A stretch of DNA of 64,000 nucleotides, from positions 1-64,000 of the forward strand of contig CAZMNO010000013.1 of the NCBI GenBank assembly GCA_964567685.1. The letters are read 5' to 3'. Each line of letters begins with the position of its first letter. Position 1 is the stretch's first letter. Below the pieces are notes generated by a model. That model saw only the letters and a program-made list of their open reading frames with translations, searched no databases and was not told where the DNA came from. This document shows positions 17,029-25,617 of this stretch, one piece after another. The position numbers were made by a program, and so were the translations under genes. This DNA is from UBA5972 sp964567685 (lineage in GTDB: Bacteria; Pseudomonadota; Alphaproteobacteria; Rhodobacterales; Rhodobacteraceae).

Positions 17029-17245
17029 TTCCTAAGAACCTTCGCCTCCTTTTCCGTTTCGAAAAACTTCCAAGGTTTGCTTCAACTCCGCGTTAACCCG
17101 CCTTTTCGTCCAAGTCCCGAAGAACCTTTTCGATCTTGCTTGTTTCCGTGAAATCTTCACGTTCTGGGTCAGTTCCGAAGAACCTCCTCATCCCGCTTCG
17201 ACTTCTGGGAGCCTTTGCGTACCGCTCGTATTCCGAAGAACCTTC
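17029..17245. repeat. Four iteron-like direct repeats
   Basis: A conserved core close to TTCCGAAGAACCTT recurs with AAGAACC at 17034, 17120, 17178 and 17236. The spacings are 86, 58 and 58 bp. The first copy is a near-palindrome (GGTTC-CTAA-GAACC). Because 58 is not a multiple of 3, the repeat falls in different reading frames, so it is conserved as DNA rather than protein. The sequence between cores is not conserved. Regular spacing suggests protein-binding sites. Confidence 0.7.
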
Positions 17246-17314
17246 GCGATACAAGAACGATTGCAAAACAAAGCGATTCCCGCAAGAAAAATCCGGGGTT
17301 GTATGTAGATTTCT

Positions 17315-17358
17315 TGTGGATAACTTGTTGATATTCTTGTGGAAATACAAGTGGATAA
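17315..17358. promoter_or_regulatory. DnaA-box cluster
   Basis: TGTGGATAA at 17315-17323 is a perfect DnaA box (TTATCCACA on the other strand). AGTGGATAA at 17350-17358 matches 8 of 9 positions in the same orientation, and TGTGGAAAT at 17338-17346 matches 7 of 9. They sit in an AT-rich patch directly after the iteron-like repeats. This may be a DnaA-binding or titration site, or part of a replication origin remnant. Confidence 0.5.
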
Positions 17359-17513
17359 GTTGAAATTGTCGTTGGATCAGAAGCGCTTGCCAGCCCAAAA
17401 GGTAAATGCAGATGCCAACCTCACTTTTCCTTTTCCTGCCAACGATATTCACAACTTTGGGTCGAATTCATTTCGTGATATACTGCCTGCACCCATTAGT
17501 GCGAGAAAGATTC

Positions 17514-18539
17514 ATGTCACAAAATCATATCAGTTTCACCAGTTTCAATCTTTACAATCTGAACGAGCCCGGCCTGAGGATCTATCGCGACAGCGACGGA
17601 TGGAACCAGGCCGAGTACGATTTGAAAATCGAGTGGACGGCGCGGGTTCTGCGGGAAATGCAGGCCGATGTCATTGGCTTTCAGGAGCTTTGGCACAAGC
17701 AGTCACTCACGAATGCCCTGGTCGCTGCCGGGCTTGATCAGGAGTATACGGCAGTCGCCCCTGACGATCATGCAGGGCAGAAAATCATCTGCGCGGCTGC
17801 GGTCAGAACCAGTATTCTGCATGAGGCACCGGTCTGGATTGACGATTTCCCGGATGCCTTCAGGCTACAATCCGGCAGATCTGATGCGCAAACCTCGGCA
17901 ATTTCGGTTGAGGTCGACTCCTTCTCGCGCCCGGTTCTGCATCTCAAGGTCAAACCGCGTGACAATTCGCCGGTGATCAATGTCTTCGTCTGCCATTTCA
18001 AATCCAAAGGCTCCACGCCTATTGGCAACGAAGGCTGGTATCGCGACAATGTCGATAAATACCGGCCGCATTCCGGCGCCATCGGCAGCGCAATATCAAC
18101 CGTGCGACGCACCGCCGAGGCGACCGCTTTGCGCATCATCATCAGTGATCTGATGGAAGGGGCCGATACTCCGGTTGTGGTACTGGGCGATTGCAATGAC
18201 GGGCGGCTTTCAAACACACTGAACATTCTGACAGGCCAACCCAGCTTTCTGCATCCGCTCAGCGCTGGCGGGGCGGATAAGGGGCTTTATACCGCGCAAA
18301 CGCTTCAGCAATACCGCAGCCAGCGCGATGTATATTACACCCATATCTACAAGGACACGCGCGAAAGTCTCGACCATATTCTGGTTAGTGAAGAATTCTA
18401 CGACCATAGCCGCGACCGGATCTGGGCCTTCGATGGTCTTGATATCGCCAATGATCACCTGAACGCTGAGGATCACAAGATCACCGGCACTGGGGATCAT
18501 GGAATTATCCGTGCACATTTCAAATACAAACCCGCATAA
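17514..18539 (+). CDS. Endonuclease/exonuclease/phosphatase-fold hydrolase
   Basis: This 341-residue protein has the DNase I-like fold: TSFNLYNL near the N-terminus, the catalytic Glu in DVIGFQELW, an internal FVCHFKSKGS motif, VVVLGDCNDG for the catalytic Asp/Asn, and the terminal GDHGIIRAHF histidine motif. Members hydrolyse phosphodiesters in nucleic acids, phosphoinositides or sphingolipids, and the substrate here cannot be assigned. There is no signal peptide from the chosen ATG (GAGAAAG upstream); an in-frame upstream extension would add a hydrophobic leader, so export is not excluded. The gene stands alone, with the repeat-rich gene-free stretch before it. Confidence 0.8.
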   Translation: MSQNHISFTSFNLYNLNEPGLRIYRDSDGWNQAEYDLKIEWTARVLREMQADVIGFQELWHKQSLTNALVAAGLDQEYTAVAPDDHAGQKIICAAAVRTSILHEAPVWIDDFPDAFRLQSGRSDAQTSAISVEVDSFSRPVLHLKVKPRDNSPVINVFVCHFKSKGSTPIGNEGWYRDNVDKYRPHSGAIGSAISTVRRTAEATALRIIISDLMEGADTPVVVLGDCNDGRLSNTLNILTGQPSFLHPLSAGGADKGLYTAQTLQQYRSQRDVYYTHIYKDTRESLDHILVSEEFYDHSRDRIWAFDGLDIANDHLNAEDHKITGTGDHGIIRAHFKYKPA

Positions 18540-18660
18540 TCCGGCAGAAGACCCACCTCTGCCCAACCTGATAATCCGCTAAGTGGATGCGCCGGGTATC
18601 CGGCCTTGCAAGTGCCGAAAATCCTGAGTGTAATAACTGAGTGACAGGAGGCACGCCCCA

Positions 18661-19488
18661 ATGCAGATTGTTCCTTTAACCGGCTCTCTCGGCGCCACGA
18701 TTACCGGGGCTGATATTCGCAAGGATGCTGATTGGCCTGCCCTGCGGCAGGCCTTTGTTGATCATGGCGTCATCGTCATCCGTGAGCAGATTATTACACC
18801 AGACGAGCACCTTAATTTCGCGCGCCGCTGGGGCAACATCAATGTGAACCGGTTTTTTACTCCACTTGATAGCCATCCGAATATCGCAGTTGTCTTGAAG
18901 GAACCCGACCAGAAATCCGCCATTGGCGAGGAATGGCACACCGACCATTCCTACGACACTGAACCGGCGATGTGTTCAATTCTGCACGCGATTGAGGTTC
19001 CTCCAACAGGCGGTGATACCTGTTTCAGCTCTATGTATGCGGCATATGACGCGCTTTCAGATCAATTCAAGGAATTATTGAAAGGCCTCAAAGCCTGGCA
19101 CTCCTCACGCCACGCTTTCGGATTTGCCGTGGCCGAGCACGAACAGTATTCAGAGGGACGGTTACACAATCCGGCCGCCGCAACTCAGGATTCACTGCAT
19201 CCCGTAGTGATTAAGCACCCGTTGTCGGGCCGAAAGGCGCTTTTTGTGAACCCTGATTTCACAACGCGTATCGAGGGGTTTGACAAGGCGGAATCCGATG
19301 CAATTCTCGCCTTCCTCTATACCCATTGCCAGAAAGCAGATTTCCAATGCCGTGTGTCGTGGCACAATGGCGATGTCACGATGTGGGACAATCGCGCAAC
19401 CCTGCATAAGGCGATAAACGACTATCAGGGACAGCGGCGCTATATGCACCGGGTGACCGTCGATGGCTGCGCTCTCAGCCCTGCTTAG
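18661..19488 (+). CDS. TauD/TfdA-family Fe(II)/2-oxoglutarate dioxygenase
   Basis: This non-heme iron oxygenase of 275 residues couples 2-oxoglutarate decarboxylation to substrate oxidation. The iron site is formed by the WHTDHSYD motif (HxD, about residues 93-95) and the distal histidine in MWDNRATLHKA near residue 245. The conserved arginine for 2-oxoglutarate follows in QRRYMHRVTV. It has a strong AGGAGG ribosome site and is followed after 15 nt by an SDR gene, then by an enoyl-CoA hydratase-like gene, so it likely opens a three-gene operon. The family acts on taurine, 2,4-D, alkyl sulfates and others; the substrate is not assignable here. Confidence 0.88.
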   Translation: MQIVPLTGSLGATITGADIRKDADWPALRQAFVDHGVIVIREQIITPDEHLNFARRWGNINVNRFFTPLDSHPNIAVVLKEPDQKSAIGEEWHTDHSYDTEPAMCSILHAIEVPPTGGDTCFSSMYAAYDALSDQFKELLKGLKAWHSSRHAFGFAVAEHEQYSEGRLHNPAAATQDSLHPVVIKHPLSGRKALFVNPDFTTRIEGFDKAESDAILAFLYTHCQKADFQCRVSWHNGDVTMWDNRATLHKAINDYQGQRRYMHRVTVDGCALSPA

Positions 19489-19503
19489 GAAAAGGGAACT
19501 TCA

Positions 19504-20253
19504 ATGACCGACCTGACCGGTAAAACCGTCCTTATCACCGGTGCCTCGCGCGGAATTGGCGAGGCTGCAGCACGCGCATTTGCCGATGACGGTGCGAATG
19601 TGGCGCTGGTCGCCCGGTCGGTGGGCGAGATCAGCAGGATAGCTGCTGATATCGGCCCGAACGCAATCGCCATCAGCTGCGATGTCAGCAACCGCGCGTC
19701 GGTCACTGCAGCTGTAAAAGAAACTGTCGGTAGGTTTGGCGGACTTGACATCCTCATTGGCAACGCTGGTCTGATTTCTCCCATAGGCCCGATTGATCAG
19801 ATTGATCCAGACGACTGGGACAAGGTGATCGACGTGAACGTCAAAGGTGTCTTTTACGGAATTCGCGCTGCTCTTCCCCATATGACCTCCGGCGGCACGA
19901 TCCTGACCATCGGTTCTGGCGCAGCCACTTCGGCGCTGGAGGGTTGGAGCCATTACTGCACCTCAAAGGCTGCTGTGCACCACCTGAATGCCTGTCTGCA
20001 CAAAGAGATGGGGCCAAAGGGCATCCGCGCTATTGTCCTGTCACCCGGCACGGTCGCAACCCAGATGCAGCACGAGATCCGCGAGTCCGGCATCAATCCG
20101 GTGGCCCAGATGGCCTGGGAAGAACATATTCCACCTGAATGGCCGGCACGCACACTGATCTGGATGTGCAGTGCCGAAGCTGACGACTATCTCGGGGGTG
20201 TCATCTCGCTTCGTGAAGATGCAATCCGCCGCCGGGTCGGACTGATTACATGA
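19504..20253 (+). CDS. Short-chain dehydrogenase/reductase
   Basis: This is a classical SDR of 249 residues. The cofactor motif is TGASRGIGE at about 13-21, NAG is present at about 88-90, and the active site is YCTSK (Tyr-x-x-x-Lys) with an upstream serine in GSGAATSALEG. It probably oxidises or reduces an alcohol/ketone formed by the upstream dioxygenase, which is inferred from the operon. Its stop overlaps the next start in an ATGA. It has no membrane segments. The closest general match is the SDR family oxidoreductase class. Confidence 0.88.
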   Translation: MTDLTGKTVLITGASRGIGEAAARAFADDGANVALVARSVGEISRIAADIGPNAIAISCDVSNRASVTAAVKETVGRFGGLDILIGNAGLISPIGPIDQIDPDDWDKVIDVNVKGVFYGIRAALPHMTSGGTILTIGSGAATSALEGWSHYCTSKAAVHHLNACLHKEMGPKGIRAIVLSPGTVATQMQHEIRESGINPVAQMAWEEHIPPEWPARTLIWMCSAEADDYLGGVISLREDAIRRRVGLIT

Positions 20254-20966
20254 TTGATCTTGCGAAAGACGGCGGTCTGTGGACGGTCACTCTCAATCGT
20301 CCTGGCAAGGCTAATGCGCTGAGCATTGCGATGCTGGAGCAGCTTGATGATATTTTTGCCGCGGCACAGGACGATCAGAATCTGCGGGCGCTTGTGGTGA
20401 CCGGTGCCGGTGAGCGGGTGTTTTGTGCCGGGGCTGATCTTGGCGAAGCACGCAGTGGCAGCTCGATCACTACCAACCCGATATGGGAAAGCGTTTCCGG
20501 TCGTCTTTCCGGGTTACCCTGTCTGACCATCGCTGCCCTGAACGGAACCTTGGCAGGGGGTGGGTTTTGCCTGGCCCTGGCTTGCGATCTCAGGATTGCA
20601 GTTCCGGACGCGAAGTTCTTCTATCCGGTTTTGCAGAATGGGTTTCTTCCCCAGCCATCGGATGTAAAGCGCATGAACGCACTGATCGGACCGTCGCGCA
20701 GCCGTCTGATACTGCTGGCCGGGCAAAAACTGGCTGCCCCCGAGGCGAAGGAGTTTGGCCTGATTGACCGAATTGCTGAGGCTGCAGAATTTCCAACCCT
20801 GATTGCCGAACTCTCAAAGGCTGCGCTCAGCGGCAAGCCAGAGGTTCTGACAGCGATCAAGCGACTTGCCGATCCATTGCTGACAGATGAGGTGTTGAGG
20901 GATTGCTTTGCAGCAGTTTACGAAGGGAACGCTGATGCAGGAGACCGTATTCGCACTGGTCGGTGA
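20250..20966 (+). CDS. Enoyl-CoA hydratase/isomerase family protein
   Basis: This crotonase-fold protein of 238 residues has the oxyanion-hole segments GERVFCAGADLGEA at about 53-66 and ALNGTLAGGGFCLALACDLRIA at about 93-114. It lacks clear catalytic glutamates at both usual hydratase positions, so an isomerase or other crotonase reaction is possible. Translation is coupled to the SDR (ATGA). It is slightly short at the C-terminus. Another gene start, with a good ribosome site, lies inside its 3' end but is closed after 15 codons, which suggests the operon once continued. Confidence 0.82.
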   Translation: MIDLAKDGGLWTVTLNRPGKANALSIAMLEQLDDIFAAAQDDQNLRALVVTGAGERVFCAGADLGEARSGSSITTNPIWESVSGRLSGLPCLTIAALNGTLAGGGFCLALACDLRIAVPDAKFFYPVLQNGFLPQPSDVKRMNALIGPSRSRLILLAGQKLAAPEAKEFGLIDRIAEAAEFPTLIAELSKAALSGKPEVLTAIKRLADPLLTDEVLRDCFAAVYEGNADAGDRIRTGR

Positions 20967-20982
20967 CCTAATCGACTTTTAG
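20935..20982 (+). pseudogene. Possible truncated start of a fourth operon gene
   Basis: An ATG preceded by AAGGGAA at a good distance opens a 15-codon frame (MQETVFALVGDLIDF) that overlaps the hydratase 3' end and ends at TAG. It looks like the N-terminus of a normal operon gene cut short by deletion. It could equally be a chance short frame, and no family is recognised. Confidence 0.35.
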
Positions 20983-21023
20983 CTCGCGAGGTGGGTACCG
21001 ATATTCTTCACTTTATACATTAA

Positions 21024-21287
21024 TTAACCACAATAAACCTTTATAATTACGTCATTTTTGTCATATTCTATGTTAAGCCGATCTGGCACATAATCAGTCG
21101 TCACCATCATCCCGGGTCCAATTATACGGACTGTTTTGGAAAATCGCATGGTTTCAACGACTTGCTTGTCAGAGCCGATAAGATACTGCAGCTCTGACGC
21201 GCCGCAGGCATCGCCGCTTCCGTTGGCTTCAACGGGGGCTGCGTGAAAGGTTGTCATGGCCAGTGCTATGATCGTCAGGAACTTCAT
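21024..21287 (-). CDS. Secreted I78-family peptidase inhibitor
   Basis: This 87-residue secreted protein has a signal peptide to about residue 20 (MKFLTIIALAMTTFHAAPVEA). The mature part fits inhibitor family I78: CGASELQYLIG, a central strand pair (VRIIGPGMMVTTDYVPDRLNI), and the terminal segment VIIKVYCG, which supplies a second cysteine for a disulfide. I78 proteins inhibit serine proteases such as elastase and subtilisin. The start overlaps the glpK stop in an ATGA and has a strong GGGAGGA site, so it should be expressed with the glycerol genes. That pairing is unexpected. Confidence 0.8.
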   Translation of the reverse strand: MKFLTIIALAMTTFHAAPVEANGSGDACGASELQYLIGSDKQVVETMRFSKTVRIIGPGMMVTTDYVPDRLNIEYDKNDVIIKVYCG

Positions 21288-22768
21288 TCCAATCCTCCCA
21301 GAGTTCGGCGAACCGCGCCTTGCCAACCCTGATATGAACGCTCCCGCGCCTCTGGGTCAAGCCGTGGTTCAAATCGTTTTTCCTGTGCCCAGCGCTCAGT
21401 AAAGACCGCAGGATCTGCGCAAATCCCAGCTGACAGGCCTGCCAGATAAGCCGCCCCCAGCGCCGTTGTTTCGGTGACGACAGGACGGTCCACAGGCGCA
21501 TTCAGTTGATCAGCGATTGCCTGCATTGTCCAGTCACTGGCCGTCATTCCACCATCGACACGCAGTACCGTGTCGCCTGCGCCAGACCAGTCGGCACGCA
21601 TCGCCTCGATCAGATCGCGGGTTTGAAAGGCCACGCTTTCAAGTGCCGCTTTGGCAATCTCGGCCGGCCCACTGGCGCGCGTCAGTCCGAAAATCGCACC
21701 CCGGCAATCTGCATCCCAATAGGGCGCACCCAGTCCGGTAAAAGCCGGCACCATAAAGACTTGCTGGCCGGGATCAGCTGAATTTGCCAGCGCCCCGGTT
21801 TCAGAGGCTGACTCAATAATCTTTAGCCCATCCCGCAACCACTGCACCGCAGAACCGGCCACAAAGATCGAACCCTCCAGCGCATAGGTCACCTTGCCGC
21901 CGATCTGATAGGCGATCGTTGTGAGCAACCGGTTGTGAGACACCACTCTCTCATCACCCGTATTGAGCAGTGCAAAACAGCCCGTGCCATAGGTTGATTT
22001 CAGCATTCCCGGGCTGAAACACGCCTGCCCAACAGTTGCCGCCTGCTGATCCCCCGCAACCCCGCGAATAGGAATCTCTGCGCCGAAAATCGACGCATCC
22101 GTGGCCCCAAAATCGCCGGATGAATCGCGGACATCAGGTAAAACGGCTGGCGGAATGTCAAAGAGCGCCAGCAGCTCCTCGTCCCACTCACCCTCAACGA
22201 TATTATAGAGCATCGTGCGCGAGGCGTTCGTGGCGTCAGTTGCGTGCACCTTTCCCCCGGTCAGTTTCCAGACCAGAAAGCAATCCACCGTTCCAAAGAG
22301 CAATTTGCCCGCCTCAGCCTTTTGCCGGGCATCGCCGACATTGTTCAGAATCCAGGCAAGTTTGGTGGCCGAGAAATAAGGATCGAGAAGCAGACCGGTT
22401 TTCTCGATGATCATCGCTTCGTGCCCATCGGCCTTAAGGTCAGCGCAGATTTGTGCTGTTCGCCGGTCCTGCCAGACAATTGCGTTGCAGACGGGGACAC
22501 CGGTTTCTTTGTCCCAAACCACAACCGTCTCGCGCTGGTTCGCAACCCCGATTGCGGCGACTGAAGCTGTATTTACCCCTGCAAGTGCCGTCTTGCAGGT
22601 CGCCAAAGTAGTTTGCAGAATGTCCTCCGGATCGTGTTCAACCCATCCTGATTGCGGGAAATGCTGGGTGAATTCCTCCTGTCCAACCGCCTTAGGCTGC
22701 AAATCCGCATCAAACAAGATTGCCCGGCTGGAAGTCGTGCCCTGATCTATCGCCAGAATATGAGTCAT
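21284..22768 (-). CDS. glpK: Glycerol kinase GlpK
   Basis: GlpK makes sn-glycerol 3-phosphate from glycerol and ATP in the cytoplasm. The protein has 494 residues from the chosen ATG (GGAG upstream; a longer start is possible). It has the FGGY-kinase opening ILAIDQGTTSSRAI, the substrate region around DRRTAQ, the adenosine site GTGCFALLNTGD and the C-terminal GGMTASDWTMQ. Its start overlaps glpD by 4 nt (ATGA), and its stop overlaps the I78 inhibitor gene. No glycerol facilitator or GlpR gene is present beside it in this window. Confidence 0.95.
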   Translation of the reverse strand: MTHILAIDQGTTSSRAILFDADLQPKAVGQEEFTQHFPQSGWVEHDPEDILQTTLATCKTALAGVNTASVAAIGVANQRETVVVWDKETGVPVCNAIVWQDRRTAQICADLKADGHEAMIIEKTGLLLDPYFSATKLAWILNNVGDARQKAEAGKLLFGTVDCFLVWKLTGGKVHATDATNASRTMLYNIVEGEWDEELLALFDIPPAVLPDVRDSSGDFGATDASIFGAEIPIRGVAGDQQAATVGQACFSPGMLKSTYGTGCFALLNTGDERVVSHNRLLTTIAYQIGGKVTYALEGSIFVAGSAVQWLRDGLKIIESASETGALANSADPGQQVFMVPAFTGLGAPYWDADCRGAIFGLTRASGPAEIAKAALESVAFQTRDLIEAMRADWSGAGDTVLRVDGGMTASDWTMQAIADQLNAPVDRPVVTETTALGAAYLAGLSAGICADPAVFTERWAQEKRFEPRLDPEARERSYQGWQGAVRRTLGGLE

Positions 22769-24264
22769 TGCCTGTTCTCCGCCAACCAATCTTCAAGCGC
22801 TGCGATTTCAGCGTCGCTCATGCGCAAACCGCATTTCGTGCGCCGCCAAATGATATCTTCGGCCGTTTCGGCCCATTCCCGTTCAATCAACCACCTAAGC
22901 TCGGCCTCGGAAATCCCGGCGCCAAAATCTTTGCCGGATTCACCGGGCTGCCCAAGCACTTTCCACGCCAGCGTGCCATATGAGGCCACCAGCCGGCGAG
23001 CAGTACGGGGCTCAAGATCAGGATAGTCCTTTTGCAGTTTTGCCACCAGCGCCGGTCGGCCATCAAACTCGAAATCACCGCCAGGCAATGGGGTGTGATC
23101 AGTCCATGGGTGGCCCTGCATGGGCAGATAGGGGGCAAACGAAGCTACAACCTCTTCCGCCAGTTTGCGGTAGGTGGTGATTTTTCCACCAAAAACATTG
23201 ATCAACGGCAATACGCCCGCCTGATCTTCAAGCTGGATGTGATAGTCACGCGAGGCCTTGCTGGCGCTTCCTTCCAGTGCATCGTCAAGCGGGCGCACAC
23301 CCGCGAAAGACCAGACAACGTCTAATTCCTTTATCGGGTTGGCAAAATACTCCGAAGCGGCGGTGCACAGATACTTTTTTTCGGCATCTGTACATTCAGC
23401 CATCGCAGGATCGCCCCGATGATCGACATCCGTGGTGCCGATCATGGTGAAGTCCTCCTGATAAGGAATGGCAAATATGATCCGGCCATCGGCGTTTTGA
23501 AAGAAATAGGCGCGGTTATGTGCATACAGGCGCGGTGTCACAATATGCGAGCCTCGCACCAGCCGGATCGGGTCAGAGATCTTGTGGTCGAACACGTTTT
23601 CGATGACGCGATTCACCCATGGGCCACCGGCATTTACAACCGCTGTCACATTGATTTTACGTTTGTTTTTGTTGTTCTGGTCCTGCAACTCGCATATCCA
23701 GACCCCTTTATCGCGCTTGGCCGAGAGCACCCGCATGCGCGTTTGAATGACCGCACCGCGATCCGCTGCATCCCGCGCGTTCAGTACAACCAGACGCGCG
23801 TCATCCACTGAACCATCTGAGTATTCAAATGCGCGCCTGAGCTCGGGTTTCAACGCCCGACCGGCGATGTCTTTTCTAAGATCAAGCGGCTTGGTCGGAG
23901 CCAGCAGCTTGCGCCCACCAAGGCTGTCGTAAAGAAACAGGCCAAGACGCAGCAACCAGGCCGGACGCATCCCTTTGGCATGGGGTAGGATGAACCGCAT
24001 GGGTTGCGCGATATGCGGCATATTTCGAAGCAGGACCTCGCGTTCGATCAACGCCTTTCTGACCAGCAGGAATTCATACTGTTCCAGATACCTGAGGCCC
24101 CCGTGAAAAAGCTTGGTCGAGGCTGACGAGGTTGCCGAAGCCAGATCCCCCTGCTCACAGAGCAGAACAGACAAACCCCGGCCCGAAGCATCGCGCGCGA
24201 TCCCGGCGCCGTTCACCCCTCCTCCGATCACCAGAAGGTCATAGGTTTCCTGTTTTTTTGCCAC
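22765..24264 (-). CDS. glpD: Aerobic glycerol-3-phosphate dehydrogenase GlpD
   Basis: GlpD is an FAD-dependent, membrane-associated enzyme that oxidises glycerol 3-phosphate to dihydroxyacetone phosphate and feeds the quinone pool. A GTG start (AGGA 6 nt upstream) gives 499 residues, matching the usual length; the frame stays open far upstream, but that part does not resemble the family. The FAD-binding motif is LLVIGGGVNGAGIARDASGRG near the N-terminus, followed by STKLFHGGLRYLEQ and later INVFGGKITTYRKLAE. glpK overlaps its end by 4 nt. It is divergent from frmA, with a 154-bp promoter region between them; no operator could be assigned there. Confidence 0.93.
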   Translation of the reverse strand: MAKKQETYDLLVIGGGVNGAGIARDASGRGLSVLLCEQGDLASATSSASTKLFHGGLRYLEQYEFLLVRKALIEREVLLRNMPHIAQPMRFILPHAKGMRPAWLLRLGLFLYDSLGGRKLLAPTKPLDLRKDIAGRALKPELRRAFEYSDGSVDDARLVVLNARDAADRGAVIQTRMRVLSAKRDKGVWICELQDQNNKNKRKINVTAVVNAGGPWVNRVIENVFDHKISDPIRLVRGSHIVTPRLYAHNRAYFFQNADGRIIFAIPYQEDFTMIGTTDVDHRGDPAMAECTDAEKKYLCTAASEYFANPIKELDVVWSFAGVRPLDDALEGSASKASRDYHIQLEDQAGVLPLINVFGGKITTYRKLAEEVVASFAPYLPMQGHPWTDHTPLPGGDFEFDGRPALVAKLQKDYPDLEPRTARRLVASYGTLAWKVLGQPGESGKDFGAGISEAELRWLIEREWAETAEDIIWRRTKCGLRMSDAEIAALEDWLAENRQ

Positions 24265-24418
24265 CCGAATTCCTGCCGATGTGCCACCAATCACAAGATG
24301 AAGCCATCGCGCGATTACATCAATGTCGAAAAGGAAAATTCGGCGATCTCTTTGATTGCATCGTGGATTGAAATCAACCAATGTGTCGGCTGAAATAATA
24401 CTTAAGGGGGGAAATAAT

Positions 24419-25531
24419 ATGAAAACGCGCGCAGCAGTCGCACTTGAAGCCGGGAAGCCACTCGAGGTGATGGAGGTAAATCTCGACGGACCTCGGGCCG
24501 GCGAAGTTCTGGTTGAAATCAAGGCAACCGGGATATGCCACACCGACGAATTCACCCTTTCAGGCGCCGATCCCGAGGGGATGTTTCCCGCAATTCTTGG
24601 CCATGAAGGTGCTGGTGTGGTGGTTGAATGCGGCCCAGGCGTCACCTCGGTAGAGCCCGGCGATCACGTAATCCCCCTCTATACACCTGAATGCCGCGAG
24701 TGCGAATACTGCCTTAACCCCAAAACCAATCTCTGCCAGTCGATCCGTTCAACTCAGGGGCAGGGTGTGATGCCCGACGGCACATCGCGTTTCACCATGC
24801 TCGATGGTACACCCATTCTGCATTACATGGGGTGCTCGACGTTCTCCAACCACACTGTGTTGCCGGAAATCGCATTGGCCAAAGTGCGCAAGGACGCACC
24901 GTTTGACAAGATCTGTTACATCGGCTGTGGCGTTACCACTGGCCTTGGTGCGGTTATGAACACTGCCAAGGTCGAACAGGGATCAACGGCGATTGTCTTT
25001 GGTCTTGGTGGTATTGGCCTCAATGTCGTGCAGGGCTTGCGTCTTGCGGGGGCGGATCAGATTGTCGGTGTTGATCTGAACCCGGCCAAAGTCGATATGG
25101 CAACGAAATTCGGCATGACGGACTTTGTGAACCCTACTGAGGTTGACGGCGATCTTGTCGGCCATCTGGTGGAACTGACCGGCGGTGGCGGTGATTATAC
25201 ATTCGATGCAACGGGCAATGTCGGTGTCATGCGCACAGCACTTGAAGCAGCACATAAAGGCTGGGGCGAAAGCGTGATTATCGGCGTGGCCCCTGCGGGC
25301 GCTGAGATATCGACCCGACCGTTCCAGCTTGTCACGGGTCGTGTCTGGCGCGGCACCGCTTTTGGCGGTGCACGTGGCCGCACCGATGTGCCGAAAATCG
25401 TTGACTGGTACATGCAGGGCAAGGTTGAGATTGACCCGATGATCACCCACAAACTGTCACTTGATGACATCAACAAGGGCTTTGATCTGATGCACGCGGG
25501 CGAAAGCATCCGGGCGGTGGTGGAGTATTGA
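24419..25531 (+). CDS. frmA: S-(hydroxymethyl)glutathione dehydrogenase / class III alcohol dehydrogenase
   Basis: FrmA oxidises S-hydroxymethylglutathione (glutathione plus formaldehyde) to S-formylglutathione with NAD+, and also reduces S-nitrosoglutathione. The 370-residue zinc enzyme shows catalytic zinc ligands C40, H62 and C169, the structural zinc cysteines C92, C95, C98 and C106, and the Rossmann motif FGLGGIGLNV. The start is set by AAGGGGGG just upstream. The next enzyme of the pathway, fghA, is 785 nt downstream on the same strand; the interval holds the duplicated small-peptide/RNA element, so the two genes are probably not one simple transcript. Confidence 0.95.
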   Translation: MKTRAAVALEAGKPLEVMEVNLDGPRAGEVLVEIKATGICHTDEFTLSGADPEGMFPAILGHEGAGVVVECGPGVTSVEPGDHVIPLYTPECRECEYCLNPKTNLCQSIRSTQGQGVMPDGTSRFTMLDGTPILHYMGCSTFSNHTVLPEIALAKVRKDAPFDKICYIGCGVTTGLGAVMNTAKVEQGSTAIVFGLGGIGLNVVQGLRLAGADQIVGVDLNPAKVDMATKFGMTDFVNPTEVDGDLVGHLVELTGGGGDYTFDATGNVGVMRTALEAAHKGWGESVIIGVAPAGAEISTRPFQLVTGRVWRGTAFGGARGRTDVPKIVDWYMQGKVEIDPMITHKLSLDDINKGFDLMHAGESIRAVVEY

Positions 25532-25582
25532 TCGTGTGACCTGCAAAACCTGAAGCGCGTTAACCACGATCCGGTGCGGCGT

Positions 25583-25611
25583 TTGAGATTTGTTAAGAAT
25601 AAGTCTATATT
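25583..25611 (+). promoter_or_regulatory. Promoter of small RNA 1
   Basis: TTGAGA (25583-25588) and TATATT (25606-25611) are separated by exactly 17 nt, a good vegetative sigma-factor promoter. The predicted start is near 25618. The -35 hexamer and spacer are nearly unchanged in copy 2 (25968-25996, TTGAGA-17-TATAGT). Confidence 0.7.
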
Positions 25612-25617
25612 TTGCAG

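Larger units (their letters stand above)
16500..17513. other. 1-kb stretch without a confident gene
   Basis: No recognisable protein is encoded here. A 92-codon frame (16533-16811, first ATG at 16647) and a minus-strand frame across 17093-17452 look partly protein-like but have no family match that I know. The right half contains four iteron-like repeats (17029-17245) and a cluster of DnaA-box-like sequences (17315-17358), and becomes AT-rich. It may be the eroded remnant of a mobile or replicative element. Confidence 0.6.

Noticed and set aside
17093..17452. 119-codon minus-strand frame across the iteron-like repeats
   Set aside because: The repeat core falls in different frames within it, no ribosome site fits, and the translation has no known family, so it is probably fortuitous.
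24265..24418. GlpR operator between glpD and frmA
   Set aside because: No inverted repeat close enough to a GlpR site was found.
24265..24645. Long N-terminal extension of the GlpD frame
   Set aside because: It is antisense to frmA, unlike GlpD, and a GTG with a good ribosome site at 24264 gives the normal protein length.
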